DNA from: an uncultured Armatimonadota bacterium
Lineage (GTDB): Bacteria > Armatimonadota > Fimbriimonadia > Fimbriimonadales > Fimbriimonadaceae
Direction of reading: 5' to 3'
Assembly: GCA_903899015.1 (NCBI GenBank)
Contig: CAIUHP010000043.1
Span: forward strand, 62,001-126,000
Length of the DNA: 64,000 bases
Below, piece by piece: positions 45,525 to 54,427 of this stretch. The notes below the pieces were generated by a model, which saw only the letters and a list, made by a program, of their open reading frames with translations, was not told the origin of the DNA and ran no database searches. The first letter of the stretch is position 1, and each line of letters opens with the position of its first letter. The translations under genes and the position numbers were made by a program.

Positions 45525-46727
45525 TCATTTAGGACCCGGTCCGGCGCTAAACGAGTTAACGAGCTTCGTGTAATCAATTAAGCCCCCGAGCCTGCCTAGA
45601 TACCGTGGAGGTAGGCGCAATATGGAAGTTCGATTCGCAATGACCGCATCTTTCAGGTTGCTTACGTTCGTGGGATTGCCGTGCCTCAAACCATCCGCGA
45701 CCGCTGCGGCAACCACCGGAGAGGCAAAGGACGTCCCCGACCAAACCGCTAACGAGCCGTCCCAGAACTGGCTCGCAAACCCAATTGCAGGTGCCGAAAT
45801 GGCGCATGACGTGTGCCAATTACTAAACCAAGCCTTTCGATTCACCGCGTCGAGACCACCTACGCAGATGACATCCCCAAATTTTGCAGGATAGCAAGCG
45901 GCACTTTGTCCATTGTTTCCAATCGGAGCAACCACGAGTAAATTGTTCTCGGTACACCAATCAATCACGTCGCTGAGGGCGGGAACTTCGAGCAGGGTTC
46001 CAAGCGAGACGTTCGCGACCTCGGCACCTGAAGTCACTGCAAAAGCCAGTCCCTTTATCACTCGCCATCCCGTTGCACTGCCATCAGAATCGGCAACGCG
46101 GGCTACCACAAGGTGAACTTGTGGAGCGACTTGGTCGACAATCCCGGCGATCATCGTGCCATGGCCGACGGCCTCGTCCACAATGCCGTTCCCATTTGAA
46201 TCCGTACCTTGTGGGATGTCATAGGCCGGTTGATCTGGCTCAACCGCGTTCATTGAAGCGTCAACCTTGGCCCACAGAGTCGTTTGTTTGGGTGCAAGAC
46301 CGGTATCCAAAATCGCGAGTTTAACCGTCCGGCCTGAGGAAAGCGATAACGTTTTGTTCCAATTAATCTGGCGAAGCAGATTCTTATTGATCGTTTGCAG
46401 GGTAGACCGACTTCCCACTGCAGGAAGCCCTCCACCTTTTGTGGGCTTACCCTTGGATTCATCTTCCGGCGAAACGACATCGCAGTCATCTTCTAACCAA
46501 ACGATTGACGGATCATGTTTCAAATTCCCGAGAGTGCGCTCGTCGGTAGCGGCATAGAGAGCAAACGGGGCCCCCGACGTGGAATCTTGAAGTGTTAAAC
46601 CGTATTTGGTAGCGATCTGTGCAGGATTGGTGCCCGGAGTAACACGACAGATGATGCTCGTCTGGGCACTGGCAAACCCAGCGGCCAAAACACCAAAGAC
46701 GAGAGTTAGCCTAATGACATTTTTCAT
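45525..46727 (-). CDS. S8 family serine peptidase (subtilisin-like), exported
   Basis: About 400 residues from ATG 46727 (MKNVIRLTLVFGVLAAGFASAQ), a clear signal peptide. An inhibitor-I9-like prodomain (CRVTPGTNPAQIATKYGLTL to VWLEDDCDVV) precedes the protease. The triad is Asp141 (LAILDTGL), His189 (GHGTMIAG) and Ser333 (GTSFASPVVAA), the oxyanion Asn lying in PIGNNGQSAA. Last gene of the sigma/anti-sigma/CHAT operon: its ATG overlaps the CHAT stop as ATGA (46724-46727). Predicted periplasmic or secreted, unlike the cytosolic CHAT protein. Its substrate is unknown. Confidence 0.92.
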   Translation of the reverse strand: MKNVIRLTLVFGVLAAGFASAQTSIICRVTPGTNPAQIATKYGLTLQDSTSGAPFALYAATDERTLGNLKHDPSIVWLEDDCDVVSPEDESKGKPTKGGGLPAVGSRSTLQTINKNLLRQINWNKTLSLSSGRTVKLAILDTGLAPKQTTLWAKVDASMNAVEPDQPAYDIPQGTDSNGNGIVDEAVGHGTMIAGIVDQVAPQVHLVVARVADSDGSATGWRVIKGLAFAVTSGAEVANVSLGTLLEVPALSDVIDWCTENNLLVVAPIGNNGQSAACYPAKFGDVICVGGLDAVNRKAWFSNWHTSCAISAPAIGFASQFWDGSLAVWSGTSFASPVVAAAVADGLRHGNPTNVSNLKDAVIANRTSILRLPPRYLGRLGGLIDYTKLVNSFSAGPGPK

Positions 46728-49357
46728 GAACAGTAACCTGCATAGAGAAGCGGAAAAGCCCAATAATACGGGTGGCTTCTCCATTGTCGTACTGAATCTC
46801 GGCCTTGCCGTAGCGATTCATTGATATTTGCGCTGAGATCGAATGCTCGATAGAACGCTGAGAAGAATTTCATGGCCGCCTCGTCATCGAGTGGCCATGC
46901 ACTTCCAACAACGTAACCTGCACCGCAAGCGAGAAATGCCCGTACTAAGCCATCTGGCTCTAAGCGATTCAATCCTGAGAGTCGAGCCGTATCACATCCG
47001 GAAAGTGTCACCAGTTCCGCCCGTAGACCAGATCGCGCGATCTCAGCCGCAAGAACCGGGCCATCGGTGAAATCAAGCGACGAGAACATAGGGTGGTTCG
47101 GTCGATAGCGTGAGTGAGAGATAACATGAAGGACCGAAACGTCGACTGCTCCCAAGACTTCACACACATCCTTTGCCGATCGACAGATGATTGCGTTGGG
47201 ATAGATTTTCAAGAATTCGTCGGCCTCTTCACTGGCTCTTGGAAGATCATCATGCTCCGCAACCCAGATCATTGCCGGCTTCGCGCGATCCATGGATAGC
47301 TTCCCACGCAGTCCCGGATGCAACCGGATTTCGAGGTCTCTTTGCTCCCCAATGGCCTCTAAGCAAGCAAGCCATGGTACGCGCCAAAGTTGTCCGTCTG
47401 GACAGATTCCGATCGTTCCGGTACCACCGATAACCCTTCTCAGAAGTGTCTTTCCCAGGCCTTTCAGTCCGTCCATTGCGAGCGTAGGTGGACTATTGGG
47501 ATCGGCAAGAGGAGCAACAATATCAAAATTCAACCAATCGAGGGTGCGTTCTAAATCCATCTCACCCAATGGAATTTGGTCGAGCGATCCATCGTGTAGG
47601 ATCCGAATGCAAGAAGGGTCTGCGATGAATAGGTAGGTGTCGCTTTGAATAGGTCGAGGCTGAGGTGATCCATTGTTGAAGGACATCAACGAGTGAGTTT
47701 CTTCTAGCCAAATTCGTTGAAGGTGATCAATATTTCGGTTTGTCGCGACACTTCTTCGGCTTCCTTCCATTCCTAAAGATGGCCGTCCCTGGTTCAGTTC
47801 CTCTCGAATTCGAGACAGGCGAGATAGGTCTCGTCCTGGTGTCCGAACTCTTTGACTCAGTAGAACTTCGTCAAGAAGAGTTACCGAGCGAGTCTGAAGG
47901 ATGACTTGAGTCGCTTCGGTAATTCGGCTCTCGGTTGGTCGCGCGAGCAGTTCATCCAAATAGCTTCGAATGGCAGCTTGCTTGTCTACAAAAAAACTCA
48001 GGCGCCCTGATACCGACGAAGTACGCGCTTGATCGGCGAGAATGGCGCTAAACATTTTTCGGTATGTCCGTAGTCGTAGTCCACCTTCTTGTCGACGAGC
48101 CAGTTCAGCTAGCGCCCGCCAAAGGTTCTGCACCAAACCTTGACTACGAATCATTCGAATGGCCTGCATGAGGTCCTCGATGGGACCACCATTCTCTGCA
48201 GAAATGAGCAAAGCCCGGCTGAGGTGATACGGATTGCAGACCTGTCTCGCCAAGGTGAGAGAAGACTTCAAATGCTTCGAAGCTGATTCTAAACCGAGTT
48301 TAAACTCCAAATTGGCCAGTTCCATTTCCGTCGCCGCATGCCACGGCAAATTACCAATAGAGCGATATCGCCGGGATGCAGAACGCCAGTGCCGCCGAGC
48401 CTCTTCGAGCCGCCCCGTGGCAGAAATCGCTTGCCCAATTCCATATTGCAGATGCGCTCGGTGCAGTTCCGATACATGAACGCCTAATGCTTCCGCTTCA
48501 CGATAAGCGTCAGCCGCCTCCATGAAGAGATTCATCGCACTCAACGCATCGCCAAGATACTCAAGCACCCTAGCCATTTCAATTGGCTCTTGCTCGTGGT
48601 GATGTTTGAGAACTAACAGGTCTGCGACTGCAAGGTCTACGTCACCACTCAGTATGTGAGTGTAGGCAACATTGCCTTTCGCAATATCACTCAGTAACCT
48701 GCTTCCAAGTTGTTCTGCCTCGTCACTAGCTAGTTGAGCTTGCTTACGAGCCTCCACAGGATCGCCACCAAACAACTGACTTGTCGAAAGGGCCACTCGA
48801 CTGGACGAGGCGTCAGCTGCGAACCCATTCTCATTAAGAATATCAGCTAAACCTGCCAATTCGTGCGACGCTTCCCGGTATCGATCCTGCTGCATGAGCG
48901 CGTAGCCAACGTTGAGTCGGGCTCGGGCAGCGAGTCCCGGCTGGGGCAGTCTACTCAGGCCCTTTGCGATTCGATTGCCCAGCGAAACTGCTTCATCTAC
49001 TTTGCCCGCGCGTGCAAGCCCGTCAATCGCACCGATTTGAAAGGCAAGCTTATCCACGGGGTTCGTAGCGCTTGCGCCTGCAAGTTGAAAAGCCTCCGCG
49101 CTAGCGGACCACTTTCCAGACATGCGAGTGATGATTCCAAGCGATCGGTATCCGAGTGCTGCATCGTCACCATATCGAACGATCCACTTTGCGGCGCTCG
49201 ATAGTTTCGTGAGTGACGAATGATCTTCGACAAATAGCCGATAGACCTCATCGAAGAATGCCTTGCTGAGTCCTGGAGTCTCCTTCATTTGAGCCAGGAG
49301 TTTTGGAGCCTGAGCCGGCGACTGGACAATTCTTTCGATGACTTCAGATACTGTCAT
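46724..49357 (-). CDS. TPR-CHAT caspase-like protease
   Basis: An 877-residue protein without signal peptide. Residues about 1-420 are helical pairs of TPR type (repeated A-x-LG-Y/A-L patterns), then a linker, and the C-terminal CHAT domain (about 560-877). The caspase-like dyad is His748 in VLHVISHSRYRP and Cys788 in LVTLSGCDTARL, followed by GAGYVVGSAWPLDDEAA. CHAT proteases cleave partner proteins when their TPR domain senses a trigger. It overlaps the anti-sigma-like gene by 14 bases upstream and the subtilisin gene by 4 downstream, so all are translated together. A cleavage target among the operon products is likely, but this is inference. Confidence 0.92.
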   Translation of the reverse strand: MTVSEVIERIVQSPAQAPKLLAQMKETPGLSKAFFDEVYRLFVEDHSSLTKLSSAAKWIVRYGDDAALGYRSLGIITRMSGKWSASAEAFQLAGASATNPVDKLAFQIGAIDGLARAGKVDEAVSLGNRIAKGLSRLPQPGLAARARLNVGYALMQQDRYREASHELAGLADILNENGFAADASSSRVALSTSQLFGGDPVEARKQAQLASDEAEQLGSRLLSDIAKGNVAYTHILSGDVDLAVADLLVLKHHHEQEPIEMARVLEYLGDALSAMNLFMEAADAYREAEALGVHVSELHRAHLQYGIGQAISATGRLEEARRHWRSASRRYRSIGNLPWHAATEMELANLEFKLGLESASKHLKSSLTLARQVCNPYHLSRALLISAENGGPIEDLMQAIRMIRSQGLVQNLWRALAELARRQEGGLRLRTYRKMFSAILADQARTSSVSGRLSFFVDKQAAIRSYLDELLARPTESRITEATQVILQTRSVTLLDEVLLSQRVRTPGRDLSRLSRIREELNQGRPSLGMEGSRRSVATNRNIDHLQRIWLEETHSLMSFNNGSPQPRPIQSDTYLFIADPSCIRILHDGSLDQIPLGEMDLERTLDWLNFDIVAPLADPNSPPTLAMDGLKGLGKTLLRRVIGGTGTIGICPDGQLWRVPWLACLEAIGEQRDLEIRLHPGLRGKLSMDRAKPAMIWVAEHDDLPRASEEADEFLKIYPNAIICRSAKDVCEVLGAVDVSVLHVISHSRYRPNHPMFSSLDFTDGPVLAAEIARSGLRAELVTLSGCDTARLSGLNRLEPDGLVRAFLACGAGYVVGSAWPLDDEAAMKFFSAFYRAFDLSANINESLRQGRDSVRQWRSHPYYWAFPLLYAGYCS

Positions 49358-49877
49358 CTCGGATCAAGCGGTTCATTGGCGGAACTTGAAGAATCGTGTC
49401 CATCGAAACTAACTCGAAAGCTGTTTCAGATAGATCCTTTGCCGAAAATTGGAAACGTGGTCCCGATATCGTCACATTCGGTTGCCCTTCCATCTCCCAA
49501 TCACTTGACGGAAACTGGCCCATGATATTCCAGCCAGTGTCGGTTGGAGTCGCCATAAGCCGAAGGGATAATTCGTCCGTTCCGACGACTATTTGGAATT
49601 CATCAACGGGGCCTCGAGCAGGAGCGATTCCTCGCAACTGCAATCGATGACAAGTAAATATCTTCCGCGTTTCAGGCATTAGAGCTTTCGCTGCGCTGAT
49701 CCATTCACTAGGAGCGGTAAACCATTCTTGATGAGCCCTGGCTACGATCATTTTCAAATCGTTCACGATAATTAAACAGCTTTGGCAACTGTTGACGTGG
49801 GCGACAGTTGCTGCATCCGCAGTGCCATCCGCCATATCGGCAAGGCTGTCTCGAAACTGGTTGCAAGCATCCTTCAT
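49344..49877 (-). CDS. Zinc-finger anti-sigma-like protein (zf-HC2)
   Basis: About 177 residues from ATG 49877 (a GTG at 49904 is also possible). The N-terminus has the ZAS pattern: Cys5, His27, Cys31 and Cys34 (CNQFRDSLADM, then HVNSCQSC), as in zinc-binding anti-sigma factors that hold ECF sigma factors. No transmembrane segment follows, so it is a soluble, cytosolic regulator. The C-terminal 110 residues (PVDEFQIVVGTDELSLRLMA to LIRDDSI) form a beta-rich domain I do not recognise. Between the sigma gene and the CHAT protease gene, it is the best candidate for a CHAT-cleaved switch. Confidence 0.75.
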   Translation of the reverse strand: MKDACNQFRDSLADMADGTADAATVAHVNSCQSCLIIVNDLKMIVARAHQEWFTAPSEWISAAKALMPETRKIFTCHRLQLRGIAPARGPVDEFQIVVGTDELSLRLMATPTDTGWNIMGQFPSSDWEMEGQPNVTISGPRFQFSAKDLSETAFELVSMDTILQVPPMNRLIRDDSI

Positions 49878-49916
49878 GGTCAATCGAAAAGAGTCTGGAC
49901 TCACTTGGTTTGATAC

Positions 49917-50498
49917 TTAAATTTCGAAAAAAGATTCTTTTTTCAAAAGGACACGGAGTTTCTCTAAACAGCGAGCTCGAGTTGGGCCGATTGCTCCAAC
50001 CGGTATTCCCAGCGACTCGCTCACTTCGGAGTAGTTTTTTTCGCCTTCGAAGTACAGCGCTTCAAGTAGCTTTCGGCAGCGTTCATCTATTTTTGCAACC
50101 ATCGAGCGGAGAATGGCAGATTGGTTGGCTTCGATTGCAGAATTCTCGGCGCATGTTTCTTCCTTTGCAACCAACTCATCAAGCGTAATTCCGGCCGACT
50201 CCATATCTGATGTTCGACCTCTGATCCTTCGAACTCTCAGCGCCTCCCTACTTGCGGTAGTCCCGATCCATTTGGGTAAGGCAGCGGCTGACTCAATTCG
50301 GTCGATCGAGTTGAGCAGGCTTTGAAACGTTGCCAGGAAGACATCTTCGGCATCGTCCCGCTCAAGTCCGTGTCGGCGGGCGATGGAATAAACCATCGAT
50401 TGGAAGTTGTCGACCAATCGAGACCATGCTCGGGCATCCTTAGACTTGCATTTCTCCAGCAGTCGGGATAGTTCCGACGGATTCCAGGGAGTCTGCAT
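49917..50498 (-). CDS. RNA polymerase sigma factor, ECF (sigma-70) family
   Basis: A 193-residue group IV sigma factor. Region 2 is FQSMVYSIARRHGLERDDAEDVFLATFQSLL (in part: GLERDDAEDVFLATFQSLL) and region 4 is KLLEALYFEGEKNYSEVSESLGIPVGAIGPTRARCLEKL (in part: NYSEVSESLGIPVGAIGPTR). Opens a four-gene operon with a zf-HC2 protein, a TPR-CHAT protease and a subtilisin; the next gene starts within 12-39 bases. It would direct expression of a small regulon, perhaps including its own operon and the divergent lipoprotein gene 207 bases away. Confidence 0.93.
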   Translation of the reverse strand: MQTPWNPSELSRLLEKCKSKDARAWSRLVDNFQSMVYSIARRHGLERDDAEDVFLATFQSLLNSIDRIESAAALPKWIGTTASREALRVRRIRGRTSDMESAGITLDELVAKEETCAENSAIEANQSAILRSMVAKIDERCRKLLEALYFEGEKNYSEVSESLGIPVGAIGPTRARCLEKLRVLLKKESFFEI

Positions 50499-50705
50499 CG
50501 CGTAGTTGAGCTTACCTTTGGAGAAGCAGCGACAAACTGAGGCACGTCCGGAGTTGGCTAAGCTAGCGCATTAACACGCATACATCAATTTTTGTGACCA
50601 CAGCAGCTTGGCTCTATAGACCAAAAGACCCAGGAAAGTTGATTTCAGACTTTTTTCATCGGGCGATGTATTTGGCAACGAGTTGTCTGACTCCTACCTA
50701 TCGCT

Positions 50706-52091
50706 ATGAACACAACCATTAAGGCGAGCCTCCTAGTAGCAGCTCTTGCCATCGCAGTCGGATGCGGAGGCGGAGGAGCCAGCGGAGGAGCCGGAACTCC
50801 AGCCGGTCAACATGTCGGTTTCTTTGTCACTTCAAACGCCGGCCCTTTCGCGCATGTTTGGGTCAATGTCAAGCAGGTCAGTTTGACAAGTGCCTCGGGC
50901 AACGTCACCCTATTAAAGAGTTCTGCTGGCAAACCAGTTGATCTCTCAAGCCTTAACAAAGCCGGAAAGCAACTTTTCGCAGCACTAGGTGTTGGAAATA
51001 TTCCGCAACGTTCCTATTCGCAAGTTCAAGTTACAGTTGATAACAACGTTTCGGTCTTCCCAACCGGAGCGACCCATGGAACAGCCGGATCGTTTGTAGG
51101 TGCAACCGGTGCACTCAAGACCATTACGTTCCCAACCAATTCGACCGGAACTCAGCCCATCATTGCAAAATTTGACCTGAGCAAGTGGTCAATGGCTGGT
51201 AGCCAGGTAACCGCTTCTGCTCAGGACGATAGCGGATCACAAGTCGATTCGACGAGCCAGGAGCCGGAAGATTTTGAAGGCTCGGTGAGCAACTTATCGG
51301 GTACCGCGCCGACCCTAGCTTTTGATATTTCGGGTGACGGAAATACAACTCATGTAACGACCGACGCAACCACGACAATTGCAAATTCAGATGGTTCACC
51401 TAATCCGGTCTTAACGAACAACTCCAGAGTAGACATCGTAGGCACACTCGATTCAACAACACTGATTCTTGCCGCATCAAGCATCAGGATTCACGTTGGA
51501 AATAGCCACCAGCCAAACCGGCTTGTCGGTACAGTGGCAAGTGCCACCTCGGATGCCCTTGTCATCAACATCAGCGGATGCGAAGGCATTTTGCCAAGTA
51601 ACTCGACCGCAAATATTGCCACCACTTCGACGACAACTTACTTGGATGGGCACGGACTGAGCCTCACGCAAGCCCAATTCTTCACAGCAGCCGCTGTAGG
51701 AACGAGAATTGACGCGCAAGGTACCTACGACCAATCATCAAATACCCTTACCGCAACGACTCTTAGCATTCGTAAAGAAGGCGAGGGCGGAGATGGCGGC
51801 AGTGGTGGTGGAGGCGGCAACGACCAAGAAGCCCAAGTTCAAGGCGGCGTGGCATCGGTCGATGTTGCCAACTCTGCGATCGTCATGACCATCAGCGAAT
51901 ACGAGGGAGTTCTCCTTTCAAAGGGAGCAAGTCTTAACATCGCCACAACTTCCAGCACGGTCTTCAATGGAGTAACTCTAGCGACAATCACATCGGGAAT
52001 GAACCTTGAGGTTCGTGGAACGTATGCCAACAATGTCTTAACCGCAACCGAGGTCAAGCTTAACGGAGACGGGCACGGGGGAGGAGGCTAG
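50706..52091 (+). CDS. Putative lipoprotein with DUF4382-like and DUF5666-like domains
   Basis: A 461-residue exported lipoprotein: MNTTIKASLLVAALAIAVGC is a signal peptide with lipobox AVGC, followed by a Gly-rich linker. Residues about 38-165 (VWVNVKQVSLTSASGNVTLL, PVDLSSLNKAGKQLFAALGVG) resemble DUF4382. Then come three copies of a beta-rich DUF5666-like unit (FEGSVSNL, LVGTVASATSDALVINISGCEG, VQGGVASVDVANSAIVMTISEYEG) and a Gly-rich tail. Function unknown; probably surface adhesion or structure. Divergent from the sigma factor gene, so a candidate target of it. Confidence 0.75.
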   Translation: MNTTIKASLLVAALAIAVGCGGGGASGGAGTPAGQHVGFFVTSNAGPFAHVWVNVKQVSLTSASGNVTLLKSSAGKPVDLSSLNKAGKQLFAALGVGNIPQRSYSQVQVTVDNNVSVFPTGATHGTAGSFVGATGALKTITFPTNSTGTQPIIAKFDLSKWSMAGSQVTASAQDDSGSQVDSTSQEPEDFEGSVSNLSGTAPTLAFDISGDGNTTHVTTDATTTIANSDGSPNPVLTNNSRVDIVGTLDSTTLILAASSIRIHVGNSHQPNRLVGTVASATSDALVINISGCEGILPSNSTANIATTSTTTYLDGHGLSLTQAQFFTAAAVGTRIDAQGTYDQSSNTLTATTLSIRKEGEGGDGGSGGGGGNDQEAQVQGGVASVDVANSAIVMTISEYEGVLLSKGASLNIATTSSTVFNGVTLATITSGMNLEVRGTYANNVLTATEVKLNGDGHGGGG

Positions 52092-52132
52092 GCTAGCCTT
52101 TAGGTCGGTCCTAACTGCCGGCACTCAACCAC

Positions 52133-52175
52133 AAATAAGAAAGGCCACGGATTCGTCCGTGGCCTTTCTTATTTT
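52133..52175. terminator. Bidirectional rho-independent terminator
   Basis: A perfect 19-base stem (AAATAAGAAAGGCCACGGA from 52133 with its complement to 52174) around a TTCG tetraloop. The A-rich left flank and T-rich right flank suit termination of both the lipoprotein transcript and the opposite Fe-S carrier transcript. Confidence 0.93.
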
Positions 52176-52245
52176 GCTTTGGTCAAGCTTTACCTAAGGG
52201 AATCTACTCTATCGCAGATCCAGCAACTTACTAGCTTGGAGCAGC

Positions 52246-52641
52246 CTACTTGCTGCCGCAGCCACAACCGCCGCCGCCACATCCACAGCCGCCGCCAGAG
52301 GATTCCCCCTCACCTTGGAAGGAAGATCCACAACCACAACTAGACGTTGCGTTTGGATTCTCGATCTTAAAACCGCCTCCAAGAACTTCATCAACGTAGT
52401 CCACCGTTGAACCACTCATATAGCTGAGGCTCAGAGGATCGACATAGAGTTTCAAGCCCTCTTGCTCAAAAACGCTGTCGCCTTCTTCGGGCACTCCGTC
52501 ATCAAGTGCCATTCCGTAGGACAGGCCTGAACAGCCGCCTCCTGAAACCCACACTCGAAGAGCCGCATCCGTGTTCTCTTGCTTCATGAGATCGCGCAGC
52601 TCAGTTACTGCTCGTTCGCTCAGAGTAATCATGACTATCAT
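52246..52641 (-). CDS. erpA: A-type iron-sulfur carrier (IscA/ErpA family) with extended Cys/Gly tail
   Basis: A 131-residue HesB/IscA-fold protein. The three conserved Cys lie in VSGGGCSGLSYGM and SSCGCGSSF. Family members normally end a few residues after GCGSSF; here a further ~20 residues follow, rich in Gly and Cys (GGGCGCGGGGCGCGSK at the very end), giving four extra Cys. It passes Fe-S clusters to apo-proteins. The tail could bind metal or cluster. Two in-frame ATGs (52641, 52632) are possible starts. erpA versus iscA cannot be told with certainty. Monocistronic. Confidence 0.88.
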   Translation of the reverse strand: MIVMITLSERAVTELRDLMKQENTDAALRVWVSGGGCSGLSYGMALDDGVPEEGDSVFEQEGLKLYVDPLSLSYMSGSTVDYVDEVLGGGFKIENPNATSSCGCGSSFQGEGESSGGGCGCGGGGCGCGSK

Positions 52642-52710
52642 TATGACTTCTAATCTAGAAAAGACCCAATTGCCTTTCTGATGAGAGTTTTTGGGAAATG
52701 ATGTTTGTCA

Positions 52711-52745
52711 CAAAAAAGCCGCAGCAAGCAAGCGCCTGCTGCGGC
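52711..52745 (-). terminator. Rho-independent terminator of the porin gene
   Basis: GCCGCAGCA at 52718-52726 pairs perfectly with TGCTGCGGC at 52737-52745 around a 10-base loop. On the minus strand it is followed by TTTTTTG. It lies 16 bases past the porin stop. Confidence 0.85.
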
Positions 52746-52760
52746 AATGAGAATCAAGCT

Positions 52761-53885
52761 CTAGAACTTGAGTACATGGGACAAGCTAAGAGTGGTTCGG
52801 TTGTCCGATCCTCCCGCCTTGTCTGAATTGAACACGTTGAGGTTTGACTTGTCAACTCGAAGCTCGAGACGGAATAGAGCATCCTTAGTAAGAGAATAAT
52901 CCAAGTTGGTCGTGAATGAGTTGTAGCGAGCCGATGCACCGGTACCTCGTAGGCCGTCGGTGTCTGAGAATGTCTCGTATCTCACGGCACCATTCAAATT
53001 GGAAGCGAGGTTAACCGTTACGTACCCAGCGATACCGCTCCAGTGACCGCCCGCAGACCCATCGAAACCTTTGGCATCTGTGTAGTCTGCATTCAAAGCC
53101 AGCTTAATTTTCGGAGTCAATTGGTGCGTAATAACCAAGTCGCCAAAGTTAATTCCGCGAGCTCCTGGTGAGGTGAAACCGATACCGCTAACACCGCCAC
53201 TTCCTTCCTGACCACCGTAATAGTTTGCTGTGATCGCGGTCTTATCAGTCGGGTTATAGCCGAGACTTGCTCCGTAGCTGAGACCACCGTTTGAATCTTC
53301 AACCTCGTTCCAACCGTTTACGAGATAGAGGCTACCAGTAAGGTTCTTACCTATTGGAGTGGTGCCACGAAAACCAGTGTGATAAATCATCTGGCCGAGG
53401 GTGTACAGGAACGATCGTGAGTAGTTGTCATTCGTAGAACTATCTACCCCCTCATAACCCATCGTGCTCAGGAACTTACCGAAATCGATGGATGCAGAGC
53501 TCTTGGGCACCGCGTAGGTGACGTAAAGCTGCTGGATTTCCTTGGTTGAGTTGGGTCCGCCTGGCTCATTGAAAGCAATGATGTCTGCGTTTTTTCCAAC
53601 CACAAAACTTGCGGTGATTCCGAATGGATTCTTGGCAGTTGCTTTTCTGGAAACATCTACCTGTAAGACGGCTAGTCCGAACTGATTATTCTTTACATCG
53701 AACTGCCTAAGGTTCGTACCCATCAACGTTGGTGGCTTTCCGAAATCATATGAATAATAGAAATCCAGATGACCATTATAGGACCATGCTGGAGCGTCGT
53801 CCGCAGCGTGAGCCGCGGCGGTGATGCCGACAATACCCGCGAGCAGCGAAGATCGCAGTAAGTTAGGATGGGATAAATTTTTCAT
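52761..53885 (-). CDS. Outer membrane porin, BBP2/OmpL-like
   Basis: A 374-residue beta-barrel protein with signal peptide residues 1-27 (GIVGITAAAHA). YNGHLDFYYSYDFGKPP, FGLAVLQVDVSRKA and many alternating hydrophobic strands (about 14-16) match putative beta-barrel porin-2. The C-terminal residue is Phe (LSHVLKF), the assembly signal for Gram-negative outer membranes, so the host is a diderm. It provides passive uptake of small solutes. Its promoter lies in the long gap upstream, shared with the divergent ammonium transporter genes. A strong terminator follows. Confidence 0.88.
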   Translation of the reverse strand: MKNLSHPNLLRSSLLAGIVGITAAAHAADDAPAWSYNGHLDFYYSYDFGKPPTLMGTNLRQFDVKNNQFGLAVLQVDVSRKATAKNPFGITASFVVGKNADIIAFNEPGGPNSTKEIQQLYVTYAVPKSSASIDFGKFLSTMGYEGVDSSTNDNYSRSFLYTLGQMIYHTGFRGTTPIGKNLTGSLYLVNGWNEVEDSNGGLSYGASLGYNPTDKTAITANYYGGQEGSGGVSGIGFTSPGARGINFGDLVITHQLTPKIKLALNADYTDAKGFDGSAGGHWSGIAGYVTVNLASNLNGAVRYETFSDTDGLRGTGASARYNSFTTNLDYSLTKDALFRLELRVDKSNLNVFNSDKAGGSDNRTTLSLSHVLKF

Positions 53886-54427
53886 AACAATTGGCCCAGT
53901 TCGCCTGGGAAACGCGAGGATTATATGAACAACCTCTAGCGATAGTGATGAGTTTTTGGTTTTCTGGTTTGTGTTGCGAAATTTACGACAAATTGAAATA
54001 TTTCAAGTAATTCTTTGGAATTTCGTGTTATCCGTGCGTGCGGAAATTTCGGTTCGCGACCAGTTGTTTATGCCATTGCGATTTCGACTATCAATCTAGA
54101 CTTGTCAATGAAACGTGTCCTCTGTCATCGGATCAGACTTTTTGGGAAAGGCACGTGGTTCTCTAACCGCCTGACTGTTTTACAAGGCCTTGCCCTAAAT
54201 TCCGCATAAAGTGCCACCTTTGCGCCTAAAGAAAAAATAAAACTTGCGAAAATCAACGGCTTAACATACAATGTCCCCCAACCGCAAGGGCGCGGCCAAA
54301 TCTATCTCGATCCGGAGGGACCAGTGGAGAGGCTTCGCCTTCTTACCCATTTGCATTTTCGTTTCGCCGATGTTGGCGTCATGTCATTTGAGCGCGTTTC
54401 TGCGCGCGGTTGTTGTGGAGGTTGTTG
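53886..54427. other. Long intergenic region between porin and ammonium transporter genes
   Basis: About 540 bases without a convincing gene. It must hold the promoters of the porin (minus) and the nitrogen module (plus). There are AT-rich stretches (54220-54245), a GC-rich structured-looking stretch at 54280-54330 with pairing potential, and a short GCGCG-TTTCTG-CGCGC hairpin near 54393. Two short frames (54015-54209, 54271-54456) have no ribosome site. I see no recognised riboswitch. Confidence 0.5.

Noticed and set aside
54148-54170. A second sigma-54-like site (GGCACG then TCTCT)
   Set aside because: The required GC at -12 is missing; only the 54577 site has both dinucleotides at correct spacing.
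53980-54420. Riboswitch or glnA-type RNA upstream of amtB
   Set aside because: The 54280-54330 stretch is GC-rich and can pair, but I could not match it to glnA, glycine, c-di-GMP or other known aptamer consensus patterns.
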